This document shows positions 1-8,485 of a DNA stretch of 51,392 nucleotides, piece after piece. Both the position numbers and the translations under genes were made by a program. The notes below the pieces were generated by a model that saw only the letters and a list, made by a program, of their open reading frames with translations, was not told where the DNA came from and made no database searches. Source of the DNA: Marivita sp. (GTDB lineage: Bacteria; Pseudomonadota; Alphaproteobacteria; Rhodobacterales; Rhodobacteraceae); the NCBI RefSeq assembly GCF_017643905.1, contig NZ_JAEPMO010000007.1, positions 1 to 51,392 on the forward strand, given 5' to 3'. Each line of letters begins with the position of its first letter. Position 1 is the first letter of the stretch.

Positions 1-2
1 CC

Positions 3-176
3 GGGTCCCCCGAGGTACACAACCTCAAGAAAAAGGCGTGGATCACCACCTTTGTCAGTATCGGCCTCTGGATCGTGATCGCGGGAATCATCCTGTCCGG
101 ATGGATCACCGTGCGCGATCTGGACTTCTTTGGCCGGATGGGGCCTGCGCCTGAATTTGGTGGTACAGGTGGGTAA
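3..176 (+). CDS. C-terminal fragment of a membrane protein
   Basis: An open frame enters from the left edge and ends at TAA 174-176, leaving 57 residues. It holds one clear hydrophobic segment (TTFVSIGLWIVIAGIILSGW) followed by a short tail rich in Gly and Pro, so it is the last transmembrane helix and tail of a longer protein. The family is not recognised. Its 3' end overlaps the 3' end of the opposite-strand EI24-like gene by 71 bases, an unusually long convergent overlap. The frame could be fortuitous, but the helix-plus-tail pattern argues for a real gene. Confidence 0.55.
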   Translation, partial: GSPEVHNLKKKAWITTFVSIGLWIVIAGIILSGWITVRDLDFFGRMGPAPEFGGTGG

Positions 177-843
177 AGGTCGCCGCTCCGAGGATCGGGA
201 TCACAAGGTTCACCAGCGGTAGCGATAGCGGCATGGCCATCAGCGTGCCTGCGATCCAAATCTTGCCCACATGGCGTTTGCGCAACGCTTTCGCACCTGC
301 GCGTCCCTCTCGGCGCATTGCGGCCAGAGTGAAGTATTCCCGCCCCAGCAGAAAGCCGTTCAGTCCCCAGAAAATGAACAAAGCGAAGGGCGGGAACATC
401 ACGTAAAGGATCAGCGCGAACACGTTCGCCGCGATCAGAACGCCGAGAAAATTCACCGTGTCACGCAGCGCGTCCCCAAAGGGCACCCGGTCGGCTTTCG
501 GCAGATGCGGATAATGCCGGTCCTCGACCGCATCCGCGACATCGTCGAGAAACATCGACGTGATGGCCGAGGCGACCGGGATCATCAGGAAGACCGACAA
601 AACGATCATCGAAATAAAGGCGGTCCAGCTCAGCAGGTCGTCCAGCCAGGTCACTTCGCCGATGAAGGGCAAGGTTGCCTCGGGGCCAAGCCAGGCATTG
701 AGCAACCACATGAGTGCCGCGAAAAACGCGACAAGCAGCGCAAATCCAAGGCCGACGCCCAGAAACAGAACCTTGCGGAACCGGGGATCGCCCAGTTGCC
801 CCAACGTGAGAAAAAAGCTGCGCAGGATCATCTGTCGAGCCAT
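106..843 (-). CDS. EI24/CysZ-like integral membrane protein
   Basis: This 245-residue protein has several long hydrophobic segments and a mid-protein polar stretch (AVEDRHYPHLPKADR), the pattern of the EI24 domain family that includes the sulfate-uptake protein CysZ. No cys genes lie nearby, so sulfate transport is not supported by context. The start ATG (841-843) overlaps the end of the nitroreductase gene by 16 bases, so the two minus-strand genes are probably co-transcribed and translationally coupled. Its 3' end runs into a convergent gene. The family call is fairly firm; the function is unknown. Confidence 0.75.
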   Translation of the reverse strand: MARQMILRSFFLTLGQLGDPRFRKVLFLGVGLGFALLVAFFAALMWLLNAWLGPEATLPFIGEVTWLDDLLSWTAFISMIVLSVFLMIPVASAITSMFLDDVADAVEDRHYPHLPKADRVPFGDALRDTVNFLGVLIAANVFALILYVMFPPFALFIFWGLNGFLLGREYFTLAAMRREGRAGAKALRKRHVGKIWIAGTLMAMPLSLPLVNLVIPILGAATFTHLYHQIQAQAPSGQRSPDRAR

Positions 844-1406
844 GTCGTGATTGAGTCGAGGTCCGGGCGTGGGCGTTCCGGGGGAATTGCCGAAGCCGTG
901 CCGATATGAATGAACCCAGCAACCCGCTCATTGTCTGTCAAACCCAGTGTTTTCTGACAAAACGCGCAGTCATGGGATGGCCAACCGCTCAGCCAATTCG
1001 CACCCCATCCCGATGCAAGAGCCGCATTCAGCAAAGAAAGACACACAGCACCCGCCGAATAGGTCTGTTCGATCGCCGGGATTTTCTCGGACGGTTTCTG
1101 CACTTCGATCACGGCGACGCAAAGAGGGCTGTCCAAGAATTGCTGCCGGGCCTTGGCGATATCTTCCTCAGTGCGCCCGGTCTCTGCGCCACATTGCTCA
1201 ACGGCATCGGCAAGACGGTTCAGAGCCGGTTTCTCAAGGACGATAAAGCGCCATGGTTCCAGTTTCCCATGATCCGGCGTTCGCGCAGCTGCTGTGAGGA
1301 TCGGCATGAGTGCATCCCGGTCTGGCGCCGGGTCCTGCAGCAGTTTCGCCGGGCGAGAGCGGCGCGTGTGCAAAAATTCCATCACGGCTGTATTCGCTTC
1401 GGGCAT
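828..1406 (-). CDS. Nitroreductase family protein (YdjA-like)
   Basis: This is an FMN-dependent NAD(P)H oxidoreductase of the small nitroreductase fold, 192 residues. Visible family features are the N-terminal MEFLHTRRS segment that contacts FMN phosphate, the PDHGKLEPWRFIVL stretch typical of the YdjA/TdsD branch, and the C-terminal GFIHIG strand. The start at 1406 (MPEANTAV) is preferred because AGGAAAG lies a few bases upstream. A longer in-frame start at 1436 has no ribosome-binding site. The gene precedes, and overlaps by 16 bases, the EI24-like membrane protein. The natural substrate cannot be read from the sequence. Confidence 0.85.
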   Translation of the reverse strand: MPEANTAVMEFLHTRRSRPAKLLQDPAPDRDALMPILTAAARTPDHGKLEPWRFIVLEKPALNRLADAVEQCGAETGRTEEDIAKARQQFLDSPLCVAVIEVQKPSEKIPAIEQTYSAGAVCLSLLNAALASGWGANWLSGWPSHDCAFCQKTLGLTDNERVAGFIHIGTASAIPPERPRPDLDSITTWLDR

Positions 1407-1486
1407 CGTCTTTCCTTCATCGTCAAGTGAGACCATGCAAGACTGCAGGTCCGGAGGCGTGTCTTCTGGCGTGATAGGACGAAAGC

Positions 1487-1741
1487 GTGTCGAAGAACAG
1501 TCTTGCCGATCTTGCCATTCCCGGAACGACGATCACTGTTCGCGTGACGCCCAATGCGCGTGCCAACAAGGTGGTGATGGACGACGGCGTGATCAAGATC
1601 GGGGTGACCGCACCGCCAGAGGATGGCAAGGCCAATGCGGCGGTTACGGTGCTTTTGTCAAAGGCGCTCGGCGTGCCGAAATCCAAGCTGACATTGGTGC
1701 AGGGGCACAAATCGCGGCACAAGATATTTCGGCTGGACTAG
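1487..1741 (+). CDS. DUF167 (YggU) family protein
   Basis: This small 84-residue protein of the DUF167/YggU family carries the hallmark block TPNARANKVV near the N terminus and APPEDGKANAAV in the middle, followed by a Lys/His-rich end. It starts with GTG, with AGGA about 8 bases upstream. The biochemical role of the family is not established. Its stop codon overlaps the convergent 79-residue gene by 4 bases. Confidence 0.85.
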   Translation: MSKNSLADLAIPGTTITVRVTPNARANKVVMDDGVIKIGVTAPPEDGKANAAVTVLLSKALGVPKSKLTLVQGHKSRHKIFRLD

Positions 1742-1977
1742 CCCGTTTTTTCCTCGCGGGAATAGACGCCTTCCGGCAACGAGAGGGACGCTGCCAGGTC
1801 GCGCATCTGGGACATCGAAAAGGTGATCTTGTTCATTTGGTCCGTGCGCGGATCGTACTGTTCCACGGGGATGCATTCTTCGAAACCGATGACGATCACA
1901 TCCTCCTGCAAGGGCCCTTTGCCCTCATCAACAAGGGTCACAACTGTCGAGTCAAATCCGTGTTCGATGCTAAACAT
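1738..1977 (-). CDS. Conserved small hypothetical protein
   Basis: This 79-residue acidic protein has no signal peptide, membrane segment or cysteine. I do not recognise a domain. It is kept as a gene because it has a start codon, fills the interval between two real genes, has a balanced residue composition (hydrophobic strands such as EDVIVIGFEE) and ends exactly at the DUF167 gene with a 4-base convergent overlap. The ribosome-binding site is weak. Confidence 0.6.
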   Translation of the reverse strand: MFSIEHGFDSTVVTLVDEGKGPLQEDVIVIGFEECIPVEQYDPRTDQMNKITFSMSQMRDLAASLSLPEGVYSREEKTG

Positions 1978-2108
1978 GGGTCAACCCTAGCGTGCCGTCC
2001 GGGCAAATGCCAATGACGATCTGCGAAAAACCACTCGGGGGAATTCGGGACTGGCAGGTCATCCCTGATGCCCCTATTTTGAAGGTCTCAGATCCTGGGA
2101 GTGTCTTG

Positions 2109-2828
2109 ATGCGCTGGCTCGTTCTCTTTGCTTTTGTCGCTCTTGCAGCGTGCGATGTTCCGGCACCGACGTCGCAGGTGCAGCCGCGCCCGCAGGGTGG
2201 ATCAACGCAAGTCTCGCAACAGGACGCCCGCACCCGAGCAGGGGTGGCTGCACGTCAATTCGTGACCGTCGTTGAATCGGTCGAACCAGTCGCAGAGCGC
2301 GAATGCCGGCGTCTTGCGCCGGGGGCGAACTGCGATTTTCAGATCGTCGTCGATGATCGTCCAGGCCAACCTCCGAACGCGTTTCAAACAGTGGATCGCA
2401 ACGGACGACCAATCCTTGCTTTCAACCTTGCCCTTATCGCATCCGTCGGTAATGCCGATGAACTGGCCTTCGTGATGGGACACGAGGCAGCACACCATGT
2501 TCTGGGCCATCTTGGCCGCACGCAGCAGAACGCCGCGGTTGGAGCAGTTATCCTCTCTGGTCTTGCCGCGCTCGGTGGTGCGGATGCAGCGACTGTCCAG
2601 TCGGCGGAACAGATTGGTGCGTCCCTCGGGGCACGGACCTATTCCAAGGATTTTGAACTGGAAGCTGATCGATTGGGTACGGTCATCACAGCCCGCGCGG
2701 GCTACGATCCCGTACGCGGTGCCCAGTTCTTCAACCGGATTCCGGACCCCGGAAATCGGTTCCTTGGCACCCATCCACCCAATGCCGCGCGAATGGAGAT
2801 TGTGCGTCGAACGGCAGCGGGCCTCTGA
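2109..2828 (+). CDS. M48-family zinc metalloprotease lipoprotein
   Basis: This is a probable envelope-anchored zinc endopeptidase of the M48 family, 239 residues. The zinc site HEAAH is at residues 125-129 and the third ligand is Glu185 in the EADRLG motif. The N terminus is a lipoprotein signal, with the lipobox LAAC about 14 residues in, so the mature protein should be lipid-anchored. The start at 2109 is chosen over an in-frame ATG at 1992 because it gives that signal peptide and has GGGAG 7 bases upstream. It lacks the TPR region of BepA-type proteins. A role in outer-membrane quality control is inference. Confidence 0.88.
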   Translation: MRWLVLFAFVALAACDVPAPTSQVQPRPQGGSTQVSQQDARTRAGVAARQFVTVVESVEPVAERECRRLAPGANCDFQIVVDDRPGQPPNAFQTVDRNGRPILAFNLALIASVGNADELAFVMGHEAAHHVLGHLGRTQQNAAVGAVILSGLAALGGADAATVQSAEQIGASLGARTYSKDFELEADRLGTVITARAGYDPVRGAQFFNRIPDPGNRFLGTHPPNAARMEIVRRTAAGL

Positions 2829-2906
2829 CAACGAGGCTTGACCTGCATCAAGGTTTGCGGTGATCGCCTCGCTTACCCTTGGGACAGAACAATGGGGAGC
2901 ATTGTG

Positions 2907-3161
2907 ATGTCCTACGATTCAAAACGTGATGCGCACACGCAGTTGGTTCTCGGCATGGCCGACCGACAGGGCCTTGATCTGCAGGAGATGATTCTCCGCG
3001 CCGAACTCTCGGAAGACCAATTCGATCAGGCCGTCGACCGGTGTCTGGGCTGCACCCAGCCGGACGCATGCAAATGCCTTCTGGACAGCGCCGGGCCACA
3101 GTTGAACTTGCCGGATTACTGCCGGAACGGTGATCTGTTCGATCAACTGGGGGCGAAATGA
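2907..3161 (+). CDS. DUF6455 family protein (first of three)
   Basis: This 84-residue protein has the cysteine signature C-x2-C-x5-C (CLGCTQPDAC), another Cys two residues later and one in the closing LPDYCRN motif, as in the DUF6455 family common in Rhodobacteraceae. The start at 2907 is preferred over ATG 2892 because GGGGAG sits 7 bases before it. The stop overlaps the next gene by 4 bases (ATGA). The spaced cysteines suggest metal or iron-sulfur binding, but no function is known. Confidence 0.8.
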   Translation: MSYDSKRDAHTQLVLGMADRQGLDLQEMILRAELSEDQFDQAVDRCLGCTQPDACKCLLDSAGPQLNLPDYCRNGDLFDQLGAK

Positions 3162-3445
3162 CCCGCGACGCCGGATCGGTGGCATGGCGGCCTCTTGGCG
3201 ACGCGACCGAGCATTACTGGCTGGTTCAACGCATGGCCAAAGCCTGTGACATTGACCCAGCGGCTGCTGCGGCACGTGGTGATCTAAGCGCCGAATGCTG
3301 GGCTGACATGGTGAGCACATGCCGGTCTTGCGACTGGGTCGAAGGGTGTCAGCGGTGGCTTGACCGACAAGACAGCGAGGGTGATGCAACCCCTCCTGTC
3401 GCGTGCATCAACGCCGAAAGGCTGAGAGCACTTGCAGAAAGGTAG
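3158..3445 (+). CDS. DUF6455 family protein (second of three)
   Basis: This 95-residue paralogue of its neighbours has the same C-x2-C-x5-C signature (CRSCDWVEGC) followed by RWL and a late Cys in ACINAERL. The N-terminal half contains a helix resembling that of the third copy (HYWLVQRMAKACDID against HFWLTRSVGKVMGIS). It is translationally coupled to the first copy through an ATGA overlap and has GGGGGCGA as ribosome-binding site. Function unknown. Confidence 0.78.
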   Translation: MTRDAGSVAWRPLGDATEHYWLVQRMAKACDIDPAAAAARGDLSAECWADMVSTCRSCDWVEGCQRWLDRQDSEGDATPPVACINAERLRALAER

Positions 3446-3450
3446 ACAGG

Positions 3451-3717
3451 ATGACCGTCCAACATGTCGGTGACGCCGAATTGCACTTCTGGCTGACACG
3501 CAGCGTGGGCAAGGTCATGGGCATCAGCTTTTCCGAAGCCATGGCGCAAGGTCGATTAAGCGCGCAGGACTATGCATCCCTGGTGACGGCGTGCCGGGCC
3601 TGTGCTCTTGTCGAGAGCTGTCAAAGTTGGCTTGGATCGCAAAAATCCCGGGCCAAATCACCACCGCCGGGATGTGCAAATGCCAAAGCCCTTGGGAGCT
3701 TGGCACGCAGTCACTAA
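3451..3717 (+). CDS. DUF6455 family protein (third of three)
   Basis: This 88-residue protein is closest in layout to the second copy: HFWLTRSVGKVMGIS, then CRACALVESCQSWL, then a late Cys in GCANAKALGSLA. The start at 3451, six bases after the previous stop, is supported by an ACAGG box just upstream; the longer in-frame ATG at 3403 lies inside the preceding gene. Together the three genes form a compact operon that probably arose by tandem duplication. Confidence 0.78.
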   Translation: MTVQHVGDAELHFWLTRSVGKVMGISFSEAMAQGRLSAQDYASLVTACRACALVESCQSWLGSQKSRAKSPPPGCANAKALGSLARSH

Positions 3718-3749
3718 TCGGCGGATCGCCGTGATCCTGAATGGGAAGA

Positions 3750-4730
3750 TCAGGCCCGAAGGTTCTTAGCGCTTTCCTTGATCCCGGAGTATTGCCCGGA
3801 CGGGCGGAACCGCCACAGATAGTCGGGCAAAACGGCTTCCAAGGCTGTCGGTTTGATACCAAGATCCGCAAATGTTTTTGCACCGTCGGATACGACGTTG
3901 TCGTTCTTCAGGTTCTTGACCTGATCGCTCGTCACCATCGCCGGGATCAGACCGCCGCTGATGGCGCTGGCAAAGTCGAACAAACCGCCCATGATCGACG
4001 CAGCGAAGAACGGAATGTTGAGGATCAGACGACGTCGACGGATGACCTTGAGCATCTCCTGCATCAGCTCGCGGAATGTGTTCACATCCGGCCCGCCCAG
4101 CTCGTAAATGCCCGGCGCGGCATGACCTGTGACAGCGAGGCACGCTGCCTGGGCCACGTCATCGACATAGACCGGCTGGAACTTGGTATCTGCGCCGACG
4201 ACCGGAAGAATCGGGCCAAGCCGGGTCATACCAGCAAAGCGATTGAAGAACCCGTCTTCTGGGCCAAACACGATCGACGGGCGCAGGATCACGGCATTGG
4301 GCATGTGTTCAAGAACGGCTGCTTCGCCCTCACCTTTGGTGCGTTGGTAATCGCTTTCGCTATTGGCATCGGCACCGATGGCCGAAACATGCACCATCGT
4401 TTCGATGCCGGCCTCGGCCGCAAGCCGCGCAACCCGCCCGGCGCCTTCGGCCTGAACCGCGTCAAAGGTATTCTTGCCATTTTTCGCAAGGATACCCACG
4501 CAATTGACAACCGCATCCGCGCCCTGCATCGCGGCGCGCACGCTGGCATCGTCGCGGATGTTGCACAGGATCGGTTCAACCTGACCGACCACGCCATAAG
4601 GCTTTACGAAAATCGCTTCGTTCGGACGCCGCACGGCAACGCGCACCCGCCATCCCTGCTTGGCCATCCGCCGCGCGATATAGCGCCCGACAAACCCCGA
4701 GCCGCCGTAGATCGTGACGAGTTTGGACAT
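3750..4730 (-). CDS. NDUFA9-like atypical SDR NAD(P)-binding protein
   Basis: This 326-residue extended short-chain-dehydrogenase-like protein starts with the dinucleotide-binding motif [13 protein letters not shown]. It has the family segments [17 protein letters not shown] and YQRTKGEGE, matching the bacterial relatives of complex I subunit NDUFA9. The start at 4730 ([10 protein letters not shown]) has GGAG 7 bases upstream; a longer open frame to 4874 adds only non-homologous sequence. In alphaproteobacteria such proteins are annotated as complex I-associated or sugar-epimerase-like. No nuo genes are present here, so the role is open. The gene stands alone and converges on the DUF6455 operon. 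Confidence 0.82.
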   Translation of the reverse strand: MSKLVTIYGGSGFVGRYIARRMAKQGWRVRVAVRRPNEAIFVKPYGVVGQVEPILCNIRDDASVRAAMQGADAVVNCVGILAKNGKNTFDAVQAEGAGRVARLAAEAGIETMVHVSAIGADANSESDYQRTKGEGEAAVLEHMPNAVILRPSIVFGPEDGFFNRFAGMTRLGPILPVVGADTKFQPVYVDDVAQAACLAVTGHAAPGIYELGGPDVNTFRELMQEMLKVIRRRRLILNIPFFAASIMGGLFDFASAISGGLIPAMVTSDQVKNLKNDNVVSDGAKTFADLGIKPTALEAVLPDYLWRFRPSGQYSGIKESAKNLRA

Positions 4731-4881
4731 GTGAATGCTCCCAATCATAGCTTGACTGACCTCTACCGTTGTCGCCTCTCGCGGGCAAGGTGCAGGATTG
4801 CCGCAAAGCAACGCACAAAAGCCGCGAAAAGCCCGTTGACACCCTTTCGGGACCGGATTAAACGCCAGCGTCACGACACCT

Positions 4882-4967
<86 letters not shown>

Positions 4968-5053
4968 CTCTTCCCGAAAACATAAAGAAGTTTACCAATC
5001 GCTTGTTTCTGGCGAAACGCGGTTGAATGTCATCGTCCTGACCTGTGCTTCGT

Positions 5054-5092
5054 CCGAGGCGAAATTGACGTCGCGCCTGTGTTTTGCCTCGG
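5054..5092 (+). promoter_or_regulatory. Leader stem-loop ahead of the ABC importer
   Basis: CCGAGGCGAAA (5054-5064) and TTTTGCCTCGG (5082-5092) can form an 11-pair stem with one G-U wobble and a 17-base loop containing the palindrome GACGTC. It ends 78 bases before the first binding-protein start in the roughly 200-base gap after the tRNA. It could be an RNA leader structure or a protein-binding dyad. No convincing -35/-10 pair could be placed in this gap. Confidence 0.4.
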
Positions 5093-5170
5093 GGCTTGCC
5101 AATTGGGCCCGCTTGGCGAACAGTGTCGGCACATCAAATCATCATCTATAACAAAAAACAGGGAAGTCTC

Positions 5171-6751
5171 ATGAAGACGACATTTGCTATTTCCATGGCT
5201 GCTGCACTCTTGGCCACGACAGCCCCAGTCAGTGCGGAAACCTTGCGCTGGGCTCGTTCCGGCGACGCTTTGACGCTTGATCCGCATGCGCAGAACGAAG
5301 GTCCGACCCACACCATCCGCCACCAGATGTACGAACCGCTCATCATCCGCGACGTGACGGGCGCGTTTGAGCCCGCTCTGGCAACCGATTGGGCACCCAG
5401 CGCCGACGATCCCAATGTGTGGGTTTTCAACCTCCGTCAGGGCGTCAAATTCCATGACGGGTCGGATTTCACCGCCGAGGACGTCGTCTTCAGCTTTGAA
5501 CGAGCCAAGCAGCCCAACTCGGATATGAAAGAACTCATCGGGTCGATCACCGAAGTTCGTGCTGTGGACGATTACACCATCGAAATGGTCACCGACGGTC
5601 CGAACCCGATTCTGCCGTCGAACCTCACCAACCTGTTCATCATGGACAAAGGCTGGACCGAGGCGAACAACACGGTCAATGTTCAGGACTTTGAAGGTGG
5701 CGAGATCACCTTTGCCACCACCAATGCAAACGGCACCGGGCCTTACGTGCTGCAAAGCCGGGAACCGGACGTGAAGACCGTCATGGTCAAGAATGACAAT
5801 TACTGGGGCATTGACCAGTTCCCGATGGAAGTGACGGAAATTGTCTACACGCCGATCCAGAACGCGGCGACCCGTGTTGCGGCGCTCCTGTCGGGCGAGG
5901 TTGATTTCCTTCAGGATATGCCGGTGCAGGATCTTGAACGCGTGAGCAATGCCGATGGTCTTGTCGTGAAACAGGCTCCGCAGAACCGCGTGATTTTCTT
6001 TGGTATGAACATGGGCGCCGATGACATCGAAGCGGATAACATCGACGGCAAGAACCCGTTGGCCGATGTGCGTGTGCGCAAGGCAATGTCGATGGCGATC
6101 AACCGCGATGCCATCCAACAGGTCGTCATGCGTGGCCAGAGCCAGCCAGCAGGCATGATCGCACCGCCCTTCGTCAACGGTTGGACCGCTGAGATGGATG
6201 CCGAATCGTCAACTGATATCGAAGCCGCCAAAGCGCTTATGGCCGAAGCCGGTTATGGCAACGGTTTTTCGATCCGTCTGGATTGCCCGAACGATCGGTA
6301 CGTCAACGATGAAGCGATCTGTCAGGCCGCCGTGGGCATGCTGGGTCAGATCGGAATCACAGTGAACCTGGACGCCAAAACCAAGGCGCAGCACTTCCCG
6401 CTGATCACAGACGGGAACACCGATTTCTACATGCTGGGCTGGGGTGTTCCGACCTACGATTCCGAATACATCTTCAACTTCCTGGTGCACGGCCGTGAAT
6501 CCGACATCGGCACATGGAATGGCACCGGCTATGACAATGACGAGCTGGATGCGAAGATCAAATCGCTTGCCTCGAACACCGATCTAGACGCGCGGAACGC
6601 AGACATCGCCTCGATCTGGCGGGTTATTCAGGATGAACAGCTGTACATCCCGATCCACCACCAGGTTCTGAACTGGGGTATGTCCGAAAAGGTTGGCATC
6701 GAGGTCGATCCCGAGGATCAGCCGAAGATCAAGTACTTCACAATGAACTGA
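5171..6751 (+). CDS. ABC transporter substrate-binding protein (family 5), copy 1
   Basis: This 526-residue periplasmic binding protein is of the peptide/opine/nickel family (SBP_bac_5). The signal peptide is residues 1-22, with cleavage expected after VSA. Family blocks include TLDPHAQNEGP, the Tyr-Glu-Pro-Leu segment, LRQGVKFHDGSDFTAEDVVFS and the C-terminal QLYIPIHHQ. The start at 5171 gives the signal peptide and has AGGGAAG upstream, so an in-frame ATG at 5084 is rejected. It heads a six-gene operon and is followed by a second related binding protein. The ligand is probably a peptide, amino-acid derivative or opine; it cannot be fixed from sequence. Confidence 0.9.
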   Translation: MKTTFAISMAAALLATTAPVSAETLRWARSGDALTLDPHAQNEGPTHTIRHQMYEPLIIRDVTGAFEPALATDWAPSADDPNVWVFNLRQGVKFHDGSDFTAEDVVFSFERAKQPNSDMKELIGSITEVRAVDDYTIEMVTDGPNPILPSNLTNLFIMDKGWTEANNTVNVQDFEGGEITFATTNANGTGPYVLQSREPDVKTVMVKNDNYWGIDQFPMEVTEIVYTPIQNAATRVAALLSGEVDFLQDMPVQDLERVSNADGLVVKQAPQNRVIFFGMNMGADDIEADNIDGKNPLADVRVRKAMSMAINRDAIQQVVMRGQSQPAGMIAPPFVNGWTAEMDAESSTDIEAAKALMAEAGYGNGFSIRLDCPNDRYVNDEAICQAAVGMLGQIGITVNLDAKTKAQHFPLITDGNTDFYMLGWGVPTYDSEYIFNFLVHGRESDIGTWNGTGYDNDELDAKIKSLASNTDLDARNADIASIWRVIQDEQLYIPIHHQVLNWGMSEKVGIEVDPEDQPKIKYFTMN

Positions 6752-6811
6752 TCGCGCGGCTGCGCCCTTGAGGCGGGCCTGTCGATCATGGTCATGTGAG
6801 TCACGCCAAAA

Positions 6812-6842
6812 ATGTCGCGGCCTTGTTCTTTGGCCGCGACAT
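6812..6842 (+). other. Intercistronic stem-loop after binding protein 1
   Basis: A perfect 11-pair stem, ATGTCGCGGCC (6812-6822) with GGCCGCGACAT (6832-6842), encloses a 9-base loop. No T-run follows, so it is more likely an RNA 3'-end stabiliser than a terminator. It sits 28 bases before the next binding-protein gene. Confidence 0.7.
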
Positions 6843-6869
6843 CACTGATTTCATCCAAAGGGAAATGCC

Positions 6870-8435
6870 ATGCGACGTTCACTAAGACTGGCGGCCATTC
6901 TTGCCGTATTTGCCCCTGCCGTGCAGGCAGAAGAGTTCACTTGGGCGGTGAACACCGATCCACAGACGATGGATCCTCATGCTGTAAACTCTGCACCTGT
7001 TCTCGGTTTTCTGAACAACGTATACGAAGGTTTGGTTCGTCGCGGAAAAGACATGACTGTCGAACCCGCGCTCGCCACCGCGTGGGAGCCCATAGGCAAC
7101 GGCGAAGGCTGGCGCTTTACGCTGCGCCAAGGTGTGACCTTTCATGATGGTGCCGAGTTTACAGCACAGGACGTGCTGTTTTCCTACCAACGGGCTTCGA
7201 ATGAAGTGTCCGATACACGCAGCTGGTTCGCCCCCGTTTCCGATGTCGTGGTCGTTGATGACTACACGGTCGATTTCATGACCTCCGCGCCGAACCCGAT
7301 TTTCCCAGGATCCATCGCCAACTGGATGATCATGGACAGTGGTTGGGCCGAAGCGAACAATGCCGCGCTGCCGGATAAGGAAAATGGCAACTATGCCACT
7401 CTGAACACCAACGGCACCGGTGCATTCCGCGTCACGGCGCGCGAACCCGGCTTGCGCACGGTTCTTGAACCCTTCGAAGGTTGGTGGGGCGAGACAGAGC
7501 ATAACATCACGCGCGCGGAACTGACACCGATCCAGAATCCCGCAACTGCGCTGGCGGCCCTCCTGTCGGGGGATGTGGATTTCATCAACCCGGTACCGAT
7601 TCAGGATGTGGCCCGGCTGAAAGAGAATCCCGATGTCGATGTCATTCAGGGCATCGAAGCCCGGGTCATCATGCTCGGCTTCCCGCATGAGGCCGAAACA
7701 CTCAAGTTTTCGGCCGAAACAACCGACGCCAACCCGTTCGCCGATGTGCGTGTCCGTCAGGCGGTCGCCCATGCGATCAATGTACCTGCGATCCTGCAAA
7801 CCATCATGCGCGGCAATGCCGAAGAGGTCAGTCAATTGGTCAGCGAAGCGATGCAGGGATATGTCCCGGAACTTGCCGAACGCCCCGCTTATGACCCAGA
7901 TCGCGCCCGCGCCTTGCTGGCCGAAGCCGGATATCCGGACGGATTCTCGTTTGGTTTCAAATGCACGAATGACCGCTATCTGAACGACGAGTCGGTCTGT
8001 CAGGCGATCACCGGGATGATGGCGCAGGTTGGTTTGAAGGCAACTCTGGATGCGATGCCTGTCCAGAATTACTGGCCGGAACTCCGCGCTGACAACTACG
8101 ACATGTTCCTCCTGGGCTGGTCTCCGGGAACGTTTGATGCGGAACACCCGATCCGCTTTCTGGCCGCAACCCCGAACGAGGAAAAGCGCGTTGGAAGCTG
8201 GAATTTCGGAGGCTATTCCAATGCGCGCGTGGATGAACTTTTGCCGATGATCCAGTCCGAGATCGATCCGGTTGCACGTCAGGCCATGATCGACGAAACC
8301 ACCAAGATCCTGCAGGACGAGATGGCTTATCTGCCGATGTATGTGCAGCCTTTGGTGTGGGGCATCCGCAGCAACATTGAAGTGACACAGCGTCCCGATG
8401 ACTTCTTCATCCTACGCTGGGTGACAGTAAACTAA
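6870..8435 (+). CDS. ABC transporter substrate-binding protein (family 5), copy 2
   Basis: A 521-residue paralogue of the preceding protein with the same layout: signal peptide 1-20 (cleavage after VQA), TMDPHAVNSAP, YEGLVRRGKD, LRQGVTFHDGAEFTAQDVLFS, GTGAFRVTAREPGL, and a PMYVQPLVWG end. Long stretches align with copy 1, for example DRYLNDESVCQAI against DRYVNDEAICQAA, indicating an old tandem duplication. GGGAAATGCC precedes the ATG. With only one permease and ATPase set downstream, both proteins probably feed the same channel with different ligands. Confidence 0.9.
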   Translation: MRRSLRLAAILAVFAPAVQAEEFTWAVNTDPQTMDPHAVNSAPVLGFLNNVYEGLVRRGKDMTVEPALATAWEPIGNGEGWRFTLRQGVTFHDGAEFTAQDVLFSYQRASNEVSDTRSWFAPVSDVVVVDDYTVDFMTSAPNPIFPGSIANWMIMDSGWAEANNAALPDKENGNYATLNTNGTGAFRVTAREPGLRTVLEPFEGWWGETEHNITRAELTPIQNPATALAALLSGDVDFINPVPIQDVARLKENPDVDVIQGIEARVIMLGFPHEAETLKFSAETTDANPFADVRVRQAVAHAINVPAILQTIMRGNAEEVSQLVSEAMQGYVPELAERPAYDPDRARALLAEAGYPDGFSFGFKCTNDRYLNDESVCQAITGMMAQVGLKATLDAMPVQNYWPELRADNYDMFLLGWSPGTFDAEHPIRFLAATPNEEKRVGSWNFGGYSNARVDELLPMIQSEIDPVARQAMIDETTKILQDEMAYLPMYVQPLVWGIRSNIEVTQRPDDFFILRWVTVN

Positions 8436-8442
8436 AGCGTTA

Positions 8443-8464
8443 CAGGGGCGCGCCGGCGCCCCTG
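8443..8464 (+). other. Intercistronic stem-loop after binding protein 2
   Basis: CAGGGGCGC (8443-8451) pairs with GCGCCCCTG (8456-8464) around a 4-base loop and is followed by ATACC rather than a T-run. It separates the binding-protein genes from the permease and ATPase genes. It probably protects upstream mRNA or partly attenuates transcription. Confidence 0.7.
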
Positions 8465-8485
8465 ATACCAACCACCGGGGGCGAC

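Noticed and set aside
3719-3731. Terminator between the DUF6455 operon and the NDUFA9-like gene
   Set aside because: CGGCG/CGCCG is only a five-pair stem with a three-base loop and no T-run on either strand.
6882-8147. 421-residue minus-strand frame inside the second binding-protein gene
   Set aside because: Composition is typical of an antisense shadow (many His, Arg, Asp) and the opposite frame is a well-conserved transporter protein.
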